A stretch of DNA of 64,000 nt from Idiomarina piscisalsi (GCF_002211765.1 NZ_CP022133.1:806001-870000); one strand, 5' to 3'; shown: positions 9,881 to 19,399, counted from the stretch's first letter. Program-made: numbers and translations. The notes: generated from the letters alone by a model not told the origin.

Positions 9881-10953
9881 GCCAGCATACCTTTACTCGA
9901 TGGCAGTTGCTGGTCGCCGGTTTTAGCGACTGCCTGACGTAACGCGCGACCAAAGACTTTAAACAGGCTTTCTACCTGGTGGTGACTGTTGCCTTCGGTT
10001 GTTGAGAGGTGCAGGCTAATCGCCATAGCATCGGTCAACGAGCGGAAGAAATGTTCAACCATCTCTGTTGACAGTTCACCGACTTTGTCGCGACTAAAGT
10101 CCGCTTGCCACTTCAAGTAAGGGCGACCGGATAAATCAATCAAGCACTCTGCTTTACATTCGTCCATCGGCAGCGCGAAGCCAAAGCGACCAATACCACG
10201 TTTGTCGCCAAGCGCCGAACGCAAGGCCTGACCCAGTGCTAAAGCTGTATCCTCAATGGTGTGGTGATCATCAATGTGCAAGTCACCTTCGACCACTACG
10301 CTCATATTAATACCTGCGTGCGTAGCTATCTGCTCCAGCATGTGGTCAAAAAAGCCAATGCCGGTGCTGAATGTGCCGCGTGCAGAGCTGTCCAGATCAA
10401 TGGCGATATTAATGTCAGTTTCATGAGTTTTACGAGACACTTTGGCGGTACGGGGACGGTCAACAATTTCGTGGACAATGTCGTCCCAGCTGTATTCTTC
10501 CCGGTTGTAGCGAATACCGCGAATGCCCATGCCTTGTGCCAGTTGTAAGTCAGTTTCTCTGTCGCCAATCACGAAAGAGTGAGCAAAGTCGACTTTGCCT
10601 TCCGTTAGATAGGGCTGCACAAGCCCCAGTTTAGGTTTACGACAGGCGCAGTTGTCTTCGTCAAAATGTGGGCAAATTAATACATCATCAAAACGAACCC
10701 CTTGAGACTCAAATACCGACATCATTAAATTGTGCGGAGCCTCAAAGGTGTCCGTCGGGAAACTCTCGGTACCCAGCCCGTCCTGGTTAGACACCATGAC
10801 CAATCGGTACCCCGCATTTTGCAGCTTTAACAGTGCCGGTATCACACTCGGCTCAAAAACAAGCTTGTCGACACTGTCGAGCTGCTTATCGACGGGCGGC
10901 TCCTCAACCAACGTACCGTCGCGGTCAATAAAAAGTATGGATTGCTGTGTCAT
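9877..10953 (-). CDS. hisB: Bifunctional histidinol-phosphatase / imidazoleglycerol-phosphate dehydratase
   Basis: Fused enzyme for steps 6 and 8 of the pathway. The N-terminal HAD phosphatase has FIDRDGTL (Asp10, Asp12) and a Cys/His zinc cluster in [14 protein letters not shown]. The C-terminal dehydratase (from about residue 170) has the metal-binding His motifs [28 protein letters not shown] and GNSHHQVES. At 358 residues it matches the E. coli fusion, typical of gammaproteobacteria. It overlaps hisC and hisH by 4 bp each. Confidence 0.97.
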   Translation of the reverse strand: MTQQSILFIDRDGTLVEEPPVDKQLDSVDKLVFEPSVIPALLKLQNAGYRLVMVSNQDGLGTESFPTDTFEAPHNLMMSVFESQGVRFDDVLICPHFDEDNCACRKPKLGLVQPYLTEGKVDFAHSFVIGDRETDLQLAQGMGIRGIRYNREEYSWDDIVHEIVDRPRTAKVSRKTHETDINIAIDLDSSARGTFSTGIGFFDHMLEQIATHAGINMSVVVEGDLHIDDHHTIEDTALALGQALRSALGDKRGIGRFGFALPMDECKAECLIDLSGRPYLKWQADFSRDKVGELSTEMVEHFFRSLTDAMAISLHLSTTEGNSHHQVESLFKVFGRALRQAVAKTGDQQLPSSKGMLA

Positions 10954-12032
10954 GAAAAATACCCTTTTAATCGTTGTGCCAGCTCGTCATTTTCTTCGCG
11001 GCTACCTACCGTTATTCTAATACAACCGTCTAACCCGAGCTGTTTAGATTGGTCCCGAATCAACACACCTTGTTGTTGCAGTGTACTGACAATGTCGGCC
11101 GCATTGGTTTGGGTGGTATCACAACGATACAGTAAAAAATTCGTTACGCTGTCAAACTCCAGCGTTAGTGGTAAATCACCGAGTAACTTCACAAGCCGTT
11201 CACGTTCGCCGATAAGTGTATCGACCTGCTGCTGCATACGCTCAATATTGTCCGGGCTCAGAGCCTGCGTTGCTATATTAATGGTAGGCTCCGGCAGCGG
11301 ATAGGGCGCGAGTATCTTTTTCATTAGCTCAATAATGTCATCATTGGCGAGTAAAAAGCCGCAGCGAATGCCGGCAAGCGCAAAGGCTTTTGATAATGTT
11401 CTCAACACCACCAGGTTAGGGTAGGTTGTCAGCCAAGATGCTTTGCTGTCGTCATAACAGAATTCAATATAGGCCTCGTCAACCACAATAACTGTGTTGG
11501 GGCAGGCATCCAGCACTTGCTTAATGTCTGCTGCATTTAGCGTGTTCCCGAGGGGGTTGGACGGTGAACACAGAAACGCGACCTTACAACTCCTTGCCTG
11601 CGTGATCACCTGCTCAACATTGAGTTGGCCTTTTCGTTCCCCTGAATCTATTAGCGGCACCTCAATCGTATCGACGGCATAAGTTTTAGCCGATATCGCA
11701 TACATACCGTAAGTCGGCGGGCAAATGAGAATACTGTCCTGACCGGGTTCGCAAAACGCACGAATTAACAATTCGATACCTTCATCAGAGCCACGAGTAC
11801 TTAACACCTGATTAGGTTGCACACCAGCGTAGTCAGCATATGCTCTATTAAGCGTTTCTGACTGAAACTGTGGATATCGATTCAGAGCGGCATCGTCAAA
11901 GCCGTAACCGTTATCAAAAGGTGATTCATTGGCGTTCAGCCACACATTACCACCGCTCATACTGCGTCTGGCCGACGCATAAGGCGTCAGTGTTTTTAGG
12001 TGCTGGCGCTGAGACTGTTCCACTAATGACAT
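10950..12032 (-). CDS. hisC: Histidinol-phosphate aminotransferase
   Basis: PLP-dependent class I/II aminotransferase that makes histidinol phosphate from imidazole acetol phosphate and glutamate. The 360-residue protein shows [10 protein letters not shown] near the N-terminus, [20 protein letters not shown] with the cofactor Asp, and the Schiff-base Lys in [14 protein letters not shown]. Its start touches the hisD stop at 12032, and its end overlaps hisB by 4 bp. Confidence 0.97.
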   Translation of the reverse strand: MSLVEQSQRQHLKTLTPYASARRSMSGGNVWLNANESPFDNGYGFDDAALNRYPQFQSETLNRAYADYAGVQPNQVLSTRGSDEGIELLIRAFCEPGQDSILICPPTYGMYAISAKTYAVDTIEVPLIDSGERKGQLNVEQVITQARSCKVAFLCSPSNPLGNTLNAADIKQVLDACPNTVIVVDEAYIEFCYDDSKASWLTTYPNLVVLRTLSKAFALAGIRCGFLLANDDIIELMKKILAPYPLPEPTINIATQALSPDNIERMQQQVDTLIGERERLVKLLGDLPLTLEFDSVTNFLLYRCDTTQTNAADIVSTLQQQGVLIRDQSKQLGLDGCIRITVGSREENDELAQRLKGYFS

Positions 12033-13341
12033 TATTGGTCCTCCATGCGAATGGTGACAGCTTTAGCGTGTGCGTCGAGCCCCTCAACATTCGCCAGGGT
12101 TGTAATAGCTTCTGACAACGTCGCTAAGCCTTCGTAGGAGACTTCTTGTACGGTGTAACGGCGGTAAAAGTCCAATAGTCCCAAGCTACTGTAATTGCGC
12201 GCATAACCGTAGGTCGGTAATACGTGGTTAGTGCCTGTTGCGTAGTCACCACCAGACTCCGGTGTATAGTGCCCCACGAAAACAGAGCCCGCCCGGGTCA
12301 GTTTCGGCAGCAATGAGCGCGCATTGTCCGTTTGTATGGATAAGTGCTCTGGCGCATAGCGTTCGCTAATGGCTATTGCTTCATCTATCGTCTCGACAAC
12401 CAGTAAACGGCTTTCGGCTAACGCCTGGGCTGCAATATCAGCACGTTGTAACTGCTGACACTGCTCAATGAGAGCTTGTTTCACCCTGTCTGCCAGTGTG
12501 CTTGATGGTGTGACCAGAATAACTTGTGAGTCAGGGCCGTGCTCGGCTTGAGACAACAGGTCGGCCGCAATATACGCCGGGTTAGCTGTGTCATCACCAA
12601 TAACCAGTAATTCAGAAGGACCCGCGGGTAAGTCGATAGCACAGCCACTGGCGTCATTGCTCACTTGTTGCTTTGCTTCGGTGACAAAACTGTTGCCCGG
12701 GCCAAATACTTTATCGACAGGGGCGATGGACTCTGTACCATAAGCTAAGGCGGCAACTGCTTGAGCGCCGCCGCAGGTGTATATTTCTGTAATGCCACAA
12801 CGGTTTGCAGCGTACAAGAGCGCATCTGGTAAGTCACCGCTTTTGTCCGGCGGACTGACCAACACAACGCGTTGACAGTCGGCTAGTTGAGCGGGCACGC
12901 CGAGCATGAGTGCAGTGGATGGCAAGGTCGCGCTACCCCCGGAATATAAAGCCCAACGGCATCTAGTGGCGCATAGCGAAGTTCACACTGAACACCATGT
13001 ATGGTTTCAACAGCAAGGTTTTCAGGGACTTGTGCCTGGTGAAAACGACGAATCGTCCCGTAAGCGGTATCAATCGCCTCCGCCACTTTTTTGTCGAGAC
13101 GTTTCACGGCTTGCTCTATACGCTGTTGCGATACACGCAATGAGGTCGCATCAGAAGAATCAAACTGTCGAGTGTAATTCAGCAGTGCACTGTCACCGTT
13201 GTCACGAATATCGGCAAGGATCTTTTTAACCGTTTGTTGCGTGTTTGTCGCTGTCGCCTGACGGGGACGCGAGAGCCGTTGCTCTTGTTCGTCGGCAGAC
13301 AAGTCTGCCCAGCACTCAACGTTAATATTGAGGTTTTGCAT
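12032..13341 (-). pseudogene. hisD: Histidinol dehydrogenase, frameshifted
   Basis: HisD oxidises histidinol to histidine in two NAD+ steps. The gene appears as two overlapping frames: 13341 down to about 12937 (N-terminal 135 residues, ending at VGLYIPG) and about 12937 down to 12032 (continuing G-S-A-T-L-P-S-T-A-L-M-L). The break is at a run of five C on the plus strand (12936-12940); one more base restores a 436-residue protein, as in E. coli (434). The second part keeps IDLPAGPSELLVIGD, AADLLSQAEHG, APEHL (catalytic Glu-His) and SGGDYATGTNHVLPT. Everything apart from the missing base looks functional, so this may be a sequencing error or a recent mutation. Confidence 0.9.
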
Positions 13342-13343
13342 AA

Positions 13344-14237
13344 TTACCCCATCATTTTTTCAATTGGCAGAACAAGTATCGAGCTGCAACCTTTTGCTTT
13401 TAAATCTTCCATGGTTTCCCAGAACAGCTTTTCTGTGCTGACCATGTGCACAGCCACTTGTTTGTCAGTGTGACTGAGCGGCAAAATGGTCGGGGTTTCT
13501 GCACCCGGCAATAGTTCAACGACTTCCTCGAGCTTATCTTTGGGCGCGTGGAGCATAATGTATTTGCTTTCCTTCGCCATTTGCACGCCATCGATACGCG
13601 GCAGTAGCTGATCAATCGTTGCTTGTTTTTCATCAGATAATGTTTCTGAGTTTTGAATAAGCTGCGCCTGTGAACGGAATATCACTTCTTTCTCGACGAG
13701 ACCGTTAGCTTCCAGTGTTGCCCCTGTTGATACCAGATCACAAATCGCATCGGCTAAACCTGCTCTCGGGGCGACTTCGACTGAGCCCGTCAACATGACA
13801 ACTCGGGCATTAATGCCATTGTCTTTCAGATAACGTTTTAGAAGTTGAGGGTACGTTGTGGCAATTCGCATTCCGTCTAAGTCAGCTTGTGACTGGTAAG
13901 AGAGCTCACGCGGTACCGCAATGGACAAACGACACTGACCGAATTCCAGCGCTCTGAGTGGTTGAAATACTGCTGCTGTATCACTGGCTATGCGCTCAAG
14001 TCGCGCTTCTTCTAGCACGTTTTCGCCTACCAGACCTAGGTCGACAACACCGTCCATGACTAAGCCGGGAATGTCATCGTCACGCACCCGGAGTAAATCG
14101 ATAGGATGACTGGTGCTATGGGCAATGAGGCGGGCTTCATTAATGCTAAACTTTACACCGCAGGCATTTAATAATGCCATTGACTCTTTACTCAGACGGC
14201 CAGATTTTTGTATCGCTATCGTTAAACGGTTAGTCAT
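13344..14237 (-). CDS. hisG: ATP phosphoribosyltransferase, long form
   Basis: First enzyme of histidine synthesis: condenses ATP and PRPP to PR-ATP and is feedback-inhibited by histidine. The 297 residues match the long HisG type (E. coli 299), which carries a C-terminal ACT-like regulatory domain and needs no HisZ. Visible features are [15 protein letters not shown] at the start, the PRPP loop [14 protein letters not shown], and the C-terminal [18 protein letters not shown] region. AGGAG lies just before ATG. It is the first structural gene of the operon, directly after the attenuator. Confidence 0.97.
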   Translation of the reverse strand: MTNRLTIAIQKSGRLSKESMALLNACGVKFSINEARLIAHSTSHPIDLLRVRDDDIPGLVMDGVVDLGLVGENVLEEARLERIASDTAAVFQPLRALEFGQCRLSIAVPRELSYQSQADLDGMRIATTYPQLLKRYLKDNGINARVVMLTGSVEVAPRAGLADAICDLVSTGATLEANGLVEKEVIFRSQAQLIQNSETLSDEKQATIDQLLPRIDGVQMAKESKYIMLHAPKDKLEEVVELLPGAETPTILPLSHTDKQVAVHMVSTEKLFWETMEDLKAKGCSSILVLPIEKMMG

Positions 14238-14252
14238 AATTACTCCTAAAAA

Positions 14253-14287
14253 TTAAAAAACCTCCGAAAGTTGCCTTTCGGAGGTTG
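14253..14287 (-). terminator. his operon attenuator terminator
   Basis: A perfect 12-bp stem (14259-14270 with 14275-14286) around a 4-base loop is followed on the minus strand by six U. It lies between the leader peptide and hisG. An upstream segment, 14298-14304 (CCTTTCG on the minus strand), can pair with 14274-14280 (CGAAAGG) in the 5' arm of this stem, giving a competing antiterminator. This is the expected arrangement for histidine attenuation. Confidence 0.9.
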
Positions 14288-14301
14288 TATAGTCAATCGA
14301 A

Positions 14302-14349
14302 AGGCTAGCGCTTATTCGGCTAGCCAGAAACTCGCTCTCAGCTAGCCCA
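14302..14349 (-). promoter_or_regulatory. his leader pause/antiterminator region with three GGCTAGC-type segments
   Basis: Three copies of a GCTAGC-containing, self-complementary segment occur (plus-strand 14303-14309, 14318-14325 and 14341-14348). The first pairs with the second or the second with the third, so alternative hairpins are possible. The copy at 14341-14348 overlaps the last codons of the leader peptide, so ribosome position can decide which pairing forms. Confidence 0.7.
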
Positions 14350-14391
14350 TAAAATCCAATGATCTGCATGATGGTGATGAACGAATTTCAT
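14338..14391 (-). CDS. hisL: his operon leader peptide
   Basis: A 17-residue frame reads MKFVHHHHADHWILWAS and stops at TGA (14338-14340). Five of its 17 codons are His, four of them consecutive. When charged tRNA-His is scarce, ribosome stalling here would leave the antiterminator free and let transcription enter hisG. It was found by reading the region upstream of hisG, about 100 bp before that gene. E. coli HisL likewise is a short peptide with a run of His codons. Confidence 0.92.
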   Translation of the reverse strand: MKFVHHHHADHWILWAS

Positions 14392-14433
14392 TTTGTTGAC
14401 TCCAATGGTGTACGCTGTATTTCGTAAAGTTGT

Positions 14434-14461
14434 ATAATACCTTAACAGGTTGATTTTGTAA
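14434..14461 (-). promoter_or_regulatory. Probable his operon promoter
   Basis: On the minus strand TTACAA (14461-14456), a 16-bp spacer and TATTAT (14439-14434) resemble a sigma-70 promoter. It would start transcription around 14427, about 35 bp before the hisL start codon, which suits an attenuator leader. Confidence 0.6.
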
Positions 14462-14576
14462 TGCAAGCGTAAATTTATTCCTTTACGGGTCGATAGTAGG
14501 TTAATATTTAATCGGTGGTTGTATAATCAAGACGGCAACGTCGGTAAAAAAAGCAAGGAAACAGCGGAGCACGCTC

Positions 14577-14858
14577 ATGGCAAACTTTGATGCAATGGTG
14601 CCATTAATACCAAAGGATACCCGGGTACCGGTTGACCACTCTCAGGACCAAATGAGGGTTAATCAAATTGAGAAAACCAAAGAGCTTCAAGCGATTAGCG
14701 ATGAGGAAAGCACTACTATTGATAATGATCCTAACCGAGAGAAGCAACGGCAACAGCAGTCTTCTGAACAGCAGCAGTCTGAACCCGAGGTGACTCAGGA
14801 AGAGTCAACAGAGGACAGTTTGGATAGCAATTCGGGTCATATAGACACCTACGCCTGA
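14577..14858 (+). CDS. Small hydrophilic protein of unknown function
   Basis: I do not recognise this 93-residue protein. It is very polar, with a Gln/Glu/Ser-rich low-complexity middle (EKQRQQQSSEQQQSEPEV) and no membrane segment or signal peptide, so it is probably largely disordered. The ATG follows a GGAG-like site (CAGCGGAGC). It ends in D-T-Y-A, and the second small protein on the other side of yoaA-tsaB ends in D-V-Y-A. A plausible -10 (TATAAT, 14522-14527) lies upstream, with no good -35. It is a likely but not certain gene. Confidence 0.6.
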   Translation: MANFDAMVPLIPKDTRVPVDHSQDQMRVNQIEKTKELQAISDEESTTIDNDPNREKQRQQQSSEQQQSEPEVTQEESTEDSLDSNSGHIDTYA

Positions 14859-14909
14859 CTCTTTTTCTATGTCATAATGCGCGCTAATTATCATTAACTA
14901 GCGCGAATT

Positions 14910-16844
14910 ATGCCGACCGTTTCCTCCATTTTTCAGCCCGATGGTGAGCTGGCTTCAACAATAGACAACTTCCAGCCTCGTCCGTCGCAAACGACAATGG
15001 CACAAGCCATTGAAAAAACGCTGAAAAAGAAAAGCCAACTCGTTGTTGAAGCTGAGACCGGTACCGGCAAAACCTTTGCTTACCTTGCGCCTATTTTGCT
15101 TTCCAAAGGTAAGGCGATTGTCTCTACTGGCACGAAAAACCTGCAAGAACAGCTGTTTCACCGGGACTTGCCCGTATTACGAAAAAGGCTGGCGCCGCAA
15201 AAAGTGGTGGCCTTGCTGAAAGGGCGCTCGAATTACCTATGTTTGCATCGCCTGGAACAAGCGAAGCAGCAGGCGGGACAGCTCCCTAAAGAGATTCAGG
15301 ACCAGCTCATTACAGTGACGCGTTGGTCAACGACAACTCGCAGCGGTGATATGGGTGAGCTGAATGTGCTTCCTGAAGGGGCGGCGGTTTTACCTCAGGT
15401 GACCAGTACGCAGGATAATTGTTTGGGGCGAGATTGCCCGGTTTACGATGACTGCCATTTAGTGCAAGCGCGGAAACAAGCTTTAGAAGCCGATGTTGTG
15501 GTGGTGAATCATCACTTGTTTTTTGCGGACATGGCGTTAAAAGATACTGGGTTTGGCGAGCTCATTCCGGCTGTTGATACTGTGGTATTTGATGAAGCCC
15601 ACCAAATACCCGATATTGCCAGTCAGTACTTTGGTGAAACGGTGTCGACCCGTCAATTGAGTGAAATGTGTGAGGAAATTCAGCGCTTGTGCCTGACGGA
15701 ATTAAAAGACTTGTCACAGGCCAGTGCGATGGCGCGAACGTTGCTGCAATCACTGCGCGACTTTCGGTTGTTGTTTCCTCATGATCCGATGCGCGGCAAC
15801 TGGCGCGAATGGCGCAATAAAGAAGATATTGTCGAAGTGACGGATCGTCTCGACGAACGTTTAACCCTGCTTATTGATGTGCTAAAAACAGCGCAGGGTC
15901 GGAACAAGGATCTCGACAATTTATTAGAGAGAGCAGAGCAACATCGCATCATTTGGCGTCAGTTGATGGACGTTGAACGCACCGGTTACAGTTTTTGGTT
16001 CGAGACTACGCCACGACAAATTAGCTTGCACCAAACGCCATTAAGTGTGGCTAAAACCTTTGGTGGCTATATTAAGCGCAATAATATGAGTTGGGTGTTC
16101 ACCTCGGCGACATTAGCCGTTAATGGCAACTTTGAGTTTTTTACACGTCGACTGGGTATTGAAGAAGCCGACACCCTGGTCCTTGAAAGCCCGTTTGACT
16201 TTAAAAAGCAGGCCACCTTATGCCTGCCTCGTTACTTACCGGACGCCAATGATCGCAATCGCCACGAAATGCTGACGGACATTGCCAAGCAATGTATAAC
16301 GCATAACGATGGCGGAACGTTTTTATTATTTACTAGCCATCGAATGCTGCAACAAATGGCAGGAATTCTAAGAGAGCACGTCGACAATGAAATTTTGGTG
16401 CAGGGCGAGTCGAATAAGGGTGAGTTGTTAGAACGCTTCACCAAAGCCGGCAACGCTGTACTGTTAGGCACCTCGTCGTTCTGGGAAGGTGTGGATGTCA
16501 GAGGTAATGCGCTGCGTTGTGTGATTATTGATAAACTGCCGTTTGCATCGCCGGATGATCCTTTATTGAATGCTCGGGTGGAAGACGCACGCCTGCGAGG
16601 TGTGGATGCCTTTGGCACTATCCAACTTCCGCAAGCCGTTATTGCCCTAAAACAGGGGGCGGGGCGTCTTATTCGAGATAAGTACGACTCGGGTATTCTG
16701 GTGGTTTGCGATAACCGGCTGGTCACACGCCAGTATGGTAAGCAGTTTTTGGCCAGCCTACCAGCTATGAGTCGCACCCGTAGCTTAGATACTGCGCTTG
16801 AATTTCTGGCGCATAAAAGTTCTACAGAAGAGCAAAGTGTATGA
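14910..16844 (+). CDS. yoaA: DinG-family ATP-dependent DNA helicase YoaA
   Basis: XPD/DinG-like 5'-3' helicase with an iron-sulphur cluster; E. coli YoaA acts with the clamp-loader chi subunit in DNA damage tolerance. The 644 residues include Walker A AETGTGKTFAY (about 48-58), four cluster cysteines (Cys111, 171, 176, 182), the DEAH box VFDEAHQIPD, and late motifs GTSSFWEGVDVRG and QGAGRLIRD. The length and the adjacent tsaB favour YoaA over DinG proper. The tsaB start overlaps its stop (ATGA). Confidence 0.93.
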   Translation: MPTVSSIFQPDGELASTIDNFQPRPSQTTMAQAIEKTLKKKSQLVVEAETGTGKTFAYLAPILLSKGKAIVSTGTKNLQEQLFHRDLPVLRKRLAPQKVVALLKGRSNYLCLHRLEQAKQQAGQLPKEIQDQLITVTRWSTTTRSGDMGELNVLPEGAAVLPQVTSTQDNCLGRDCPVYDDCHLVQARKQALEADVVVVNHHLFFADMALKDTGFGELIPAVDTVVFDEAHQIPDIASQYFGETVSTRQLSEMCEEIQRLCLTELKDLSQASAMARTLLQSLRDFRLLFPHDPMRGNWREWRNKEDIVEVTDRLDERLTLLIDVLKTAQGRNKDLDNLLERAEQHRIIWRQLMDVERTGYSFWFETTPRQISLHQTPLSVAKTFGGYIKRNNMSWVFTSATLAVNGNFEFFTRRLGIEEADTLVLESPFDFKKQATLCLPRYLPDANDRNRHEMLTDIAKQCITHNDGGTFLLFTSHRMLQQMAGILREHVDNEILVQGESNKGELLERFTKAGNAVLLGTSSFWEGVDVRGNALRCVIIDKLPFASPDDPLLNARVEDARLRGVDAFGTIQLPQAVIALKQGAGRLIRDKYDSGILVVCDNRLVTRQYGKQFLASLPAMSRTRSLDTALEFLAHKSSTEEQSV

Positions 16845-17524
16845 AGTCGTTATTAGCTATAGATACATCAACTGAAAATTGTTCTGTCGCGCTTGTTCAT
16901 GATGGCAAGTTGACAACCCGTGATATTGAAAGCCCCCGGGAGCACTCACAAAAGCTGCTGCCTTTTGTGGAAGAGGTGCTCGACAGTGCCGGCGTGTCTT
17001 TAGGCAATCTGGACGGGCTGGTGGTTGGCGCTGGCCCAGGTAGTTTTACAGGTGTGCGTATTGGCGTGTCTATGGCGCAGGGGCTAGCATTTAGCGCTGA
17101 CTTACCCGTTTACCCCGTGTGCAGTTTGCAGGCACTGGCACAGCAAGCCATCCGCAAAAACGATGTCGCTGGTGTGGTCGCTTGTATTGATGCACGTATG
17201 GGAGAGGTGTATTACGCTCTGTATGCGAATGAGAACGGAGTTGCCCTGGCTCAGTCAGAGCCGGCTGTGGCCAAACCGGACACTAACCTTATTGATATAG
17301 GACGTCTGAAAGGTTGGGGAACGGCAGGCACTGGTTGGGATGCCTATGCCGATATTCTTGATGAACATCATGAACTAAAGCATAGCGATAATAGCCGGCT
17401 ACCGTTGGCGGAGGATATGCTGACAGTAGTGAACGGTGCTGGTGTTGAACCGGTCCAGGCCGAGCAACTTGAGCCACTCTATGTGCGTAATGAAGTAACC
17501 TGGAAAAAGTTACCGGGTCGATAA
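16841..17524 (+). CDS. tsaB: tRNA N6-threonylcarbamoyladenosine synthesis protein TsaB
   Basis: Non-catalytic partner of TsaD in the TsaBDE complex that makes t6A37 on ANN-decoding tRNAs. The protein has 227 residues with an ASKHA fold: LLAIDTSTENCSVAL at the N-terminus, REHSQKLLPFVEEVL, and the signature VVGAGPGSFTGVRIGVSMAQGL. It is translationally coupled to yoaA through a 4-bp overlap, as in E. coli. Confidence 0.96.
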   Translation: MKSLLAIDTSTENCSVALVHDGKLTTRDIESPREHSQKLLPFVEEVLDSAGVSLGNLDGLVVGAGPGSFTGVRIGVSMAQGLAFSADLPVYPVCSLQALAQQAIRKNDVAGVVACIDARMGEVYYALYANENGVALAQSEPAVAKPDTNLIDIGRLKGWGTAGTGWDAYADILDEHHELKHSDNSRLPLAEDMLTVVNGAGVEPVQAEQLEPLYVRNEVTWKKLPGR

Positions 17525-17591
17525 CTTGCTGAACGCTCAGGAACTCGCCATAATAGATCCTGTCTTACATAACAGATGAGCCCATATTGAC

Positions 17592-17894
17592 GTGCAGATA
17601 AATCCGCAAACGGTACAGCCGCTAGGTAACCAGCAGCAGGCATCACAACAGACGGTGCAAAGAGACAACGAGCAGCAAAAAAATGCCGCCGTGTCTAATG
17701 CTGTGGAGTTACGGCAGGTCGTTCCGGACGCGAAACAAAGTCGCCGTCAGGCTGAGCGTTGGCAGTCTTTAAACACGGTGTATGATGAACCACCGCAGCG
17801 TTCACAAAAGGCATTGGGCGCTTATCAGGCGGTGGCTTTGAATGAAAAACGTGAAGAAGTTGCGTCAATGTTTGGTGTCGATGTTTATGCCTAA
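17592..17894 (+). CDS. Small hydrophilic protein of unknown function
   Basis: I do not recognise this 100-residue protein, which starts at a GTG. It is rich in Gln, Arg and Ala and has no membrane segment or signal peptide. The first half looks disordered; the second half (QKALGAYQAVALNEKREEVASMFGVDVYA) is predicted to be helical and ends D-V-Y-A. It lies between tsaB and the Slp lipoprotein and ends 13 bp before the latter's start. The conserved-looking C-terminus argues that the frame is real. Confidence 0.62.
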   Translation: MQINPQTVQPLGNQQQASQQTVQRDNEQQKNAAVSNAVELRQVVPDAKQSRRQAERWQSLNTVYDEPPQRSQKALGAYQAVALNEKREEVASMFGVDVYA

Positions 17895-17907
17895 AGAGAG
17901 GTCTGTT

Positions 17908-18486
17908 ATGAGATTAATGACATGTTTTTTACTCACCATCGGTTTAGCCGGTTGCGCGTCCGTTCCTACCGAACTGGAGACGCCTAACGAGGATGCGCTG
18001 GTTGAGTATAAGCAAGCGAAAGTGCAACAGGATAAAGTGGCTGGCCAGCCTGCGCGATGGGGTGGTGTTATTGCCGATGTACGCAATACGGAAGACAAGA
18101 CTGTATTTGAAGTCGTGAGCTTTCCTCTCCAACGCTGGGGACGCCCTGAAGTGAGCGACGATAGCGATGGTCGTTTTTTAGCGGTTATTGATGGCTTTAT
18201 CGATCCGGAAGTGTATAAAAAAGGCCGGGCAATTAGCTTTGTTGGCACCATAGGTAATACGCAACAAGGTAAAATTGATGAGTACACTTATGTTTATCCG
18301 GTAATCGAGGCGGATAATCACTATTTATGGAAGCCAAAAGCGCAGAAAAGTCACGTCGAAATAGACTATTCACCTCTGTGGTTCCGTCACAACTTTTACT
18401 CACCGTACTATCCTTACCGTTATCCAGTTCCGGTACGTGTACGAGTTGAGGACAACTCTGGTACTCCGGCAAAAGAACGTAATTAG
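17908..18486 (+). CDS. Slp/YeaY-family outer-membrane lipoprotein
   Basis: Envelope lipoprotein of the Slp family, whose E. coli members Slp and YeaY respond to starvation or envelope stress; the exact role is unknown. I chose ATG 17908, after AAAGAGAGG, because it gives a proper signal peptide (MRLMTCFLLTIGLAGCAS) with lipobox L-A-G-C, so Cys16 would be lipidated. The 192-residue length fits Slp (188). E. coli also places yeaY between tsaB and fadD. The tail is rich in Tyr and Pro. It ends 5 bp before the next hydrolase gene. Confidence 0.88.
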   Translation: MRLMTCFLLTIGLAGCASVPTELETPNEDALVEYKQAKVQQDKVAGQPARWGGVIADVRNTEDKTVFEVVSFPLQRWGRPEVSDDSDGRFLAVIDGFIDPEVYKKGRAISFVGTIGNTQQGKIDEYTYVYPVIEADNHYLWKPKAQKSHVEIDYSPLWFRHNFYSPYYPYRYPVPVRVRVEDNSGTPAKERN

Positions 18487-18491
18487 TATTA

Positions 18492-19361
18492 ATGAGTTTC
18501 CGGACAACGGTGGCGAAAGCGACACCCGTCAGCTATGAATTAGAGTGGGGCGTTGTCCGGGGCTTATGCTGGGGCGACTCGAAAAACATAAATACCATTG
18601 CGACCCATGGCTGGCTCGATAATTGTCACAGCTTCCTGCCTATAGCTGAACACTGGAATGATGATGACGCCGGTTTGGTTGCACTTGACTGGGCAGGGCA
18701 CGGGCACAGTGATCACCGCCCGCTCGGAACCCACTATCACTTTATCGATTACGCCTACGACCTCTGGCAAATTCTTACTCATCATATTGGCAACCCTGTC
18801 ACCTTATTAGGGCACTCGATGGGGGGCTTTGTCAGTAATGTGGTGTCGTCTCTTTGCCCTGAAAAAGTCGACAAACTGATATTGGTCGAGGCCTTCGGGT
18901 TGCTGGTTTCTGATGAAATGAACGCTCGGGAGCAATTGATAAAAGGCTTTGCCAGTCGTTATAAAAAACGAAGTGGTCGCTGGCGCGGTTATACGGAGAT
19001 AGAAACAGCGATTGATGCACGCGCTGCTCAGGCTGACTTTTCCAGAGACTTAGTAGCGCTGCTGGTTGATAGAGGCTTGAATAAAACGTCCGACCATTCG
19101 TTTTCTTGGCGCGCCGACCCACGGGTTAAGTCTGTTTCACCTTACCGCTTGCACTCAACGGCGGTCGATGAACTTCTTCAGGGCTTGAACATGCCGGTGA
19201 CCGTTGTAAGAGGAGATAACGGTCATGAAAATCTGTCTCGAGCTATTGAAAGGTGGCAGCATCACGTTGCTGATCTAAGCTTAATAACACTGAATGGTGG
19301 GCATCATGTTCACATGGAGCAACCAGAAAAAATAGCTGAGTTGCTAAAATCAAGCGGTTAG
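18492..19361 (+). CDS. Alpha/beta-fold hydrolase
   Basis: Predicted soluble serine hydrolase of 289 residues, related to the MEST/SERHL-like group. It shows THGWLDNCHSFLPIAEHW (oxyanion region), LDWAGHGHSDHRP, the nucleophile elbow GHSMGG, and the C-terminal His in NGGHHVHMEQPEKIA. The substrate cannot be told from sequence. It begins 5 bp after the Slp gene and is followed by an 89-bp gap holding the fadD regulatory region. Confidence 0.85.
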   Translation: MSFRTTVAKATPVSYELEWGVVRGLCWGDSKNINTIATHGWLDNCHSFLPIAEHWNDDDAGLVALDWAGHGHSDHRPLGTHYHFIDYAYDLWQILTHHIGNPVTLLGHSMGGFVSNVVSSLCPEKVDKLILVEAFGLLVSDEMNAREQLIKGFASRYKKRSGRWRGYTEIETAIDARAAQADFSRDLVALLVDRGLNKTSDHSFSWRADPRVKSVSPYRLHSTAVDELLQGLNMPVTVVRGDNGHENLSRAIERWQHHVADLSLITLNGGHHVHMEQPEKIAELLKSSG

Positions 19362-19382
19362 CAGCGCTGTATGACTAGGATT

Positions 19383-19399
19383 AACTGGTCGGATATGCG
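19383..19399 (+). promoter_or_regulatory. Candidate FadR operator upstream of fadD
   Basis: AACTGGTCGGATATGCG agrees with the symmetric FadR site AACTGGTCGGACCAGTT at 12 of 17 positions, and the left half and centre (11 bases) are perfect. It lies 52 bp before the fadD start, and a fadR gene is present at 24685. In E. coli FadR represses fadD through comparable sites. Confidence 0.68.

Noticed and set aside
9510..9926. 138-residue open frame opposite hisH/hisB
   Set aside because: It lies entirely antisense to well-supported his genes and shows no recognisable motif.
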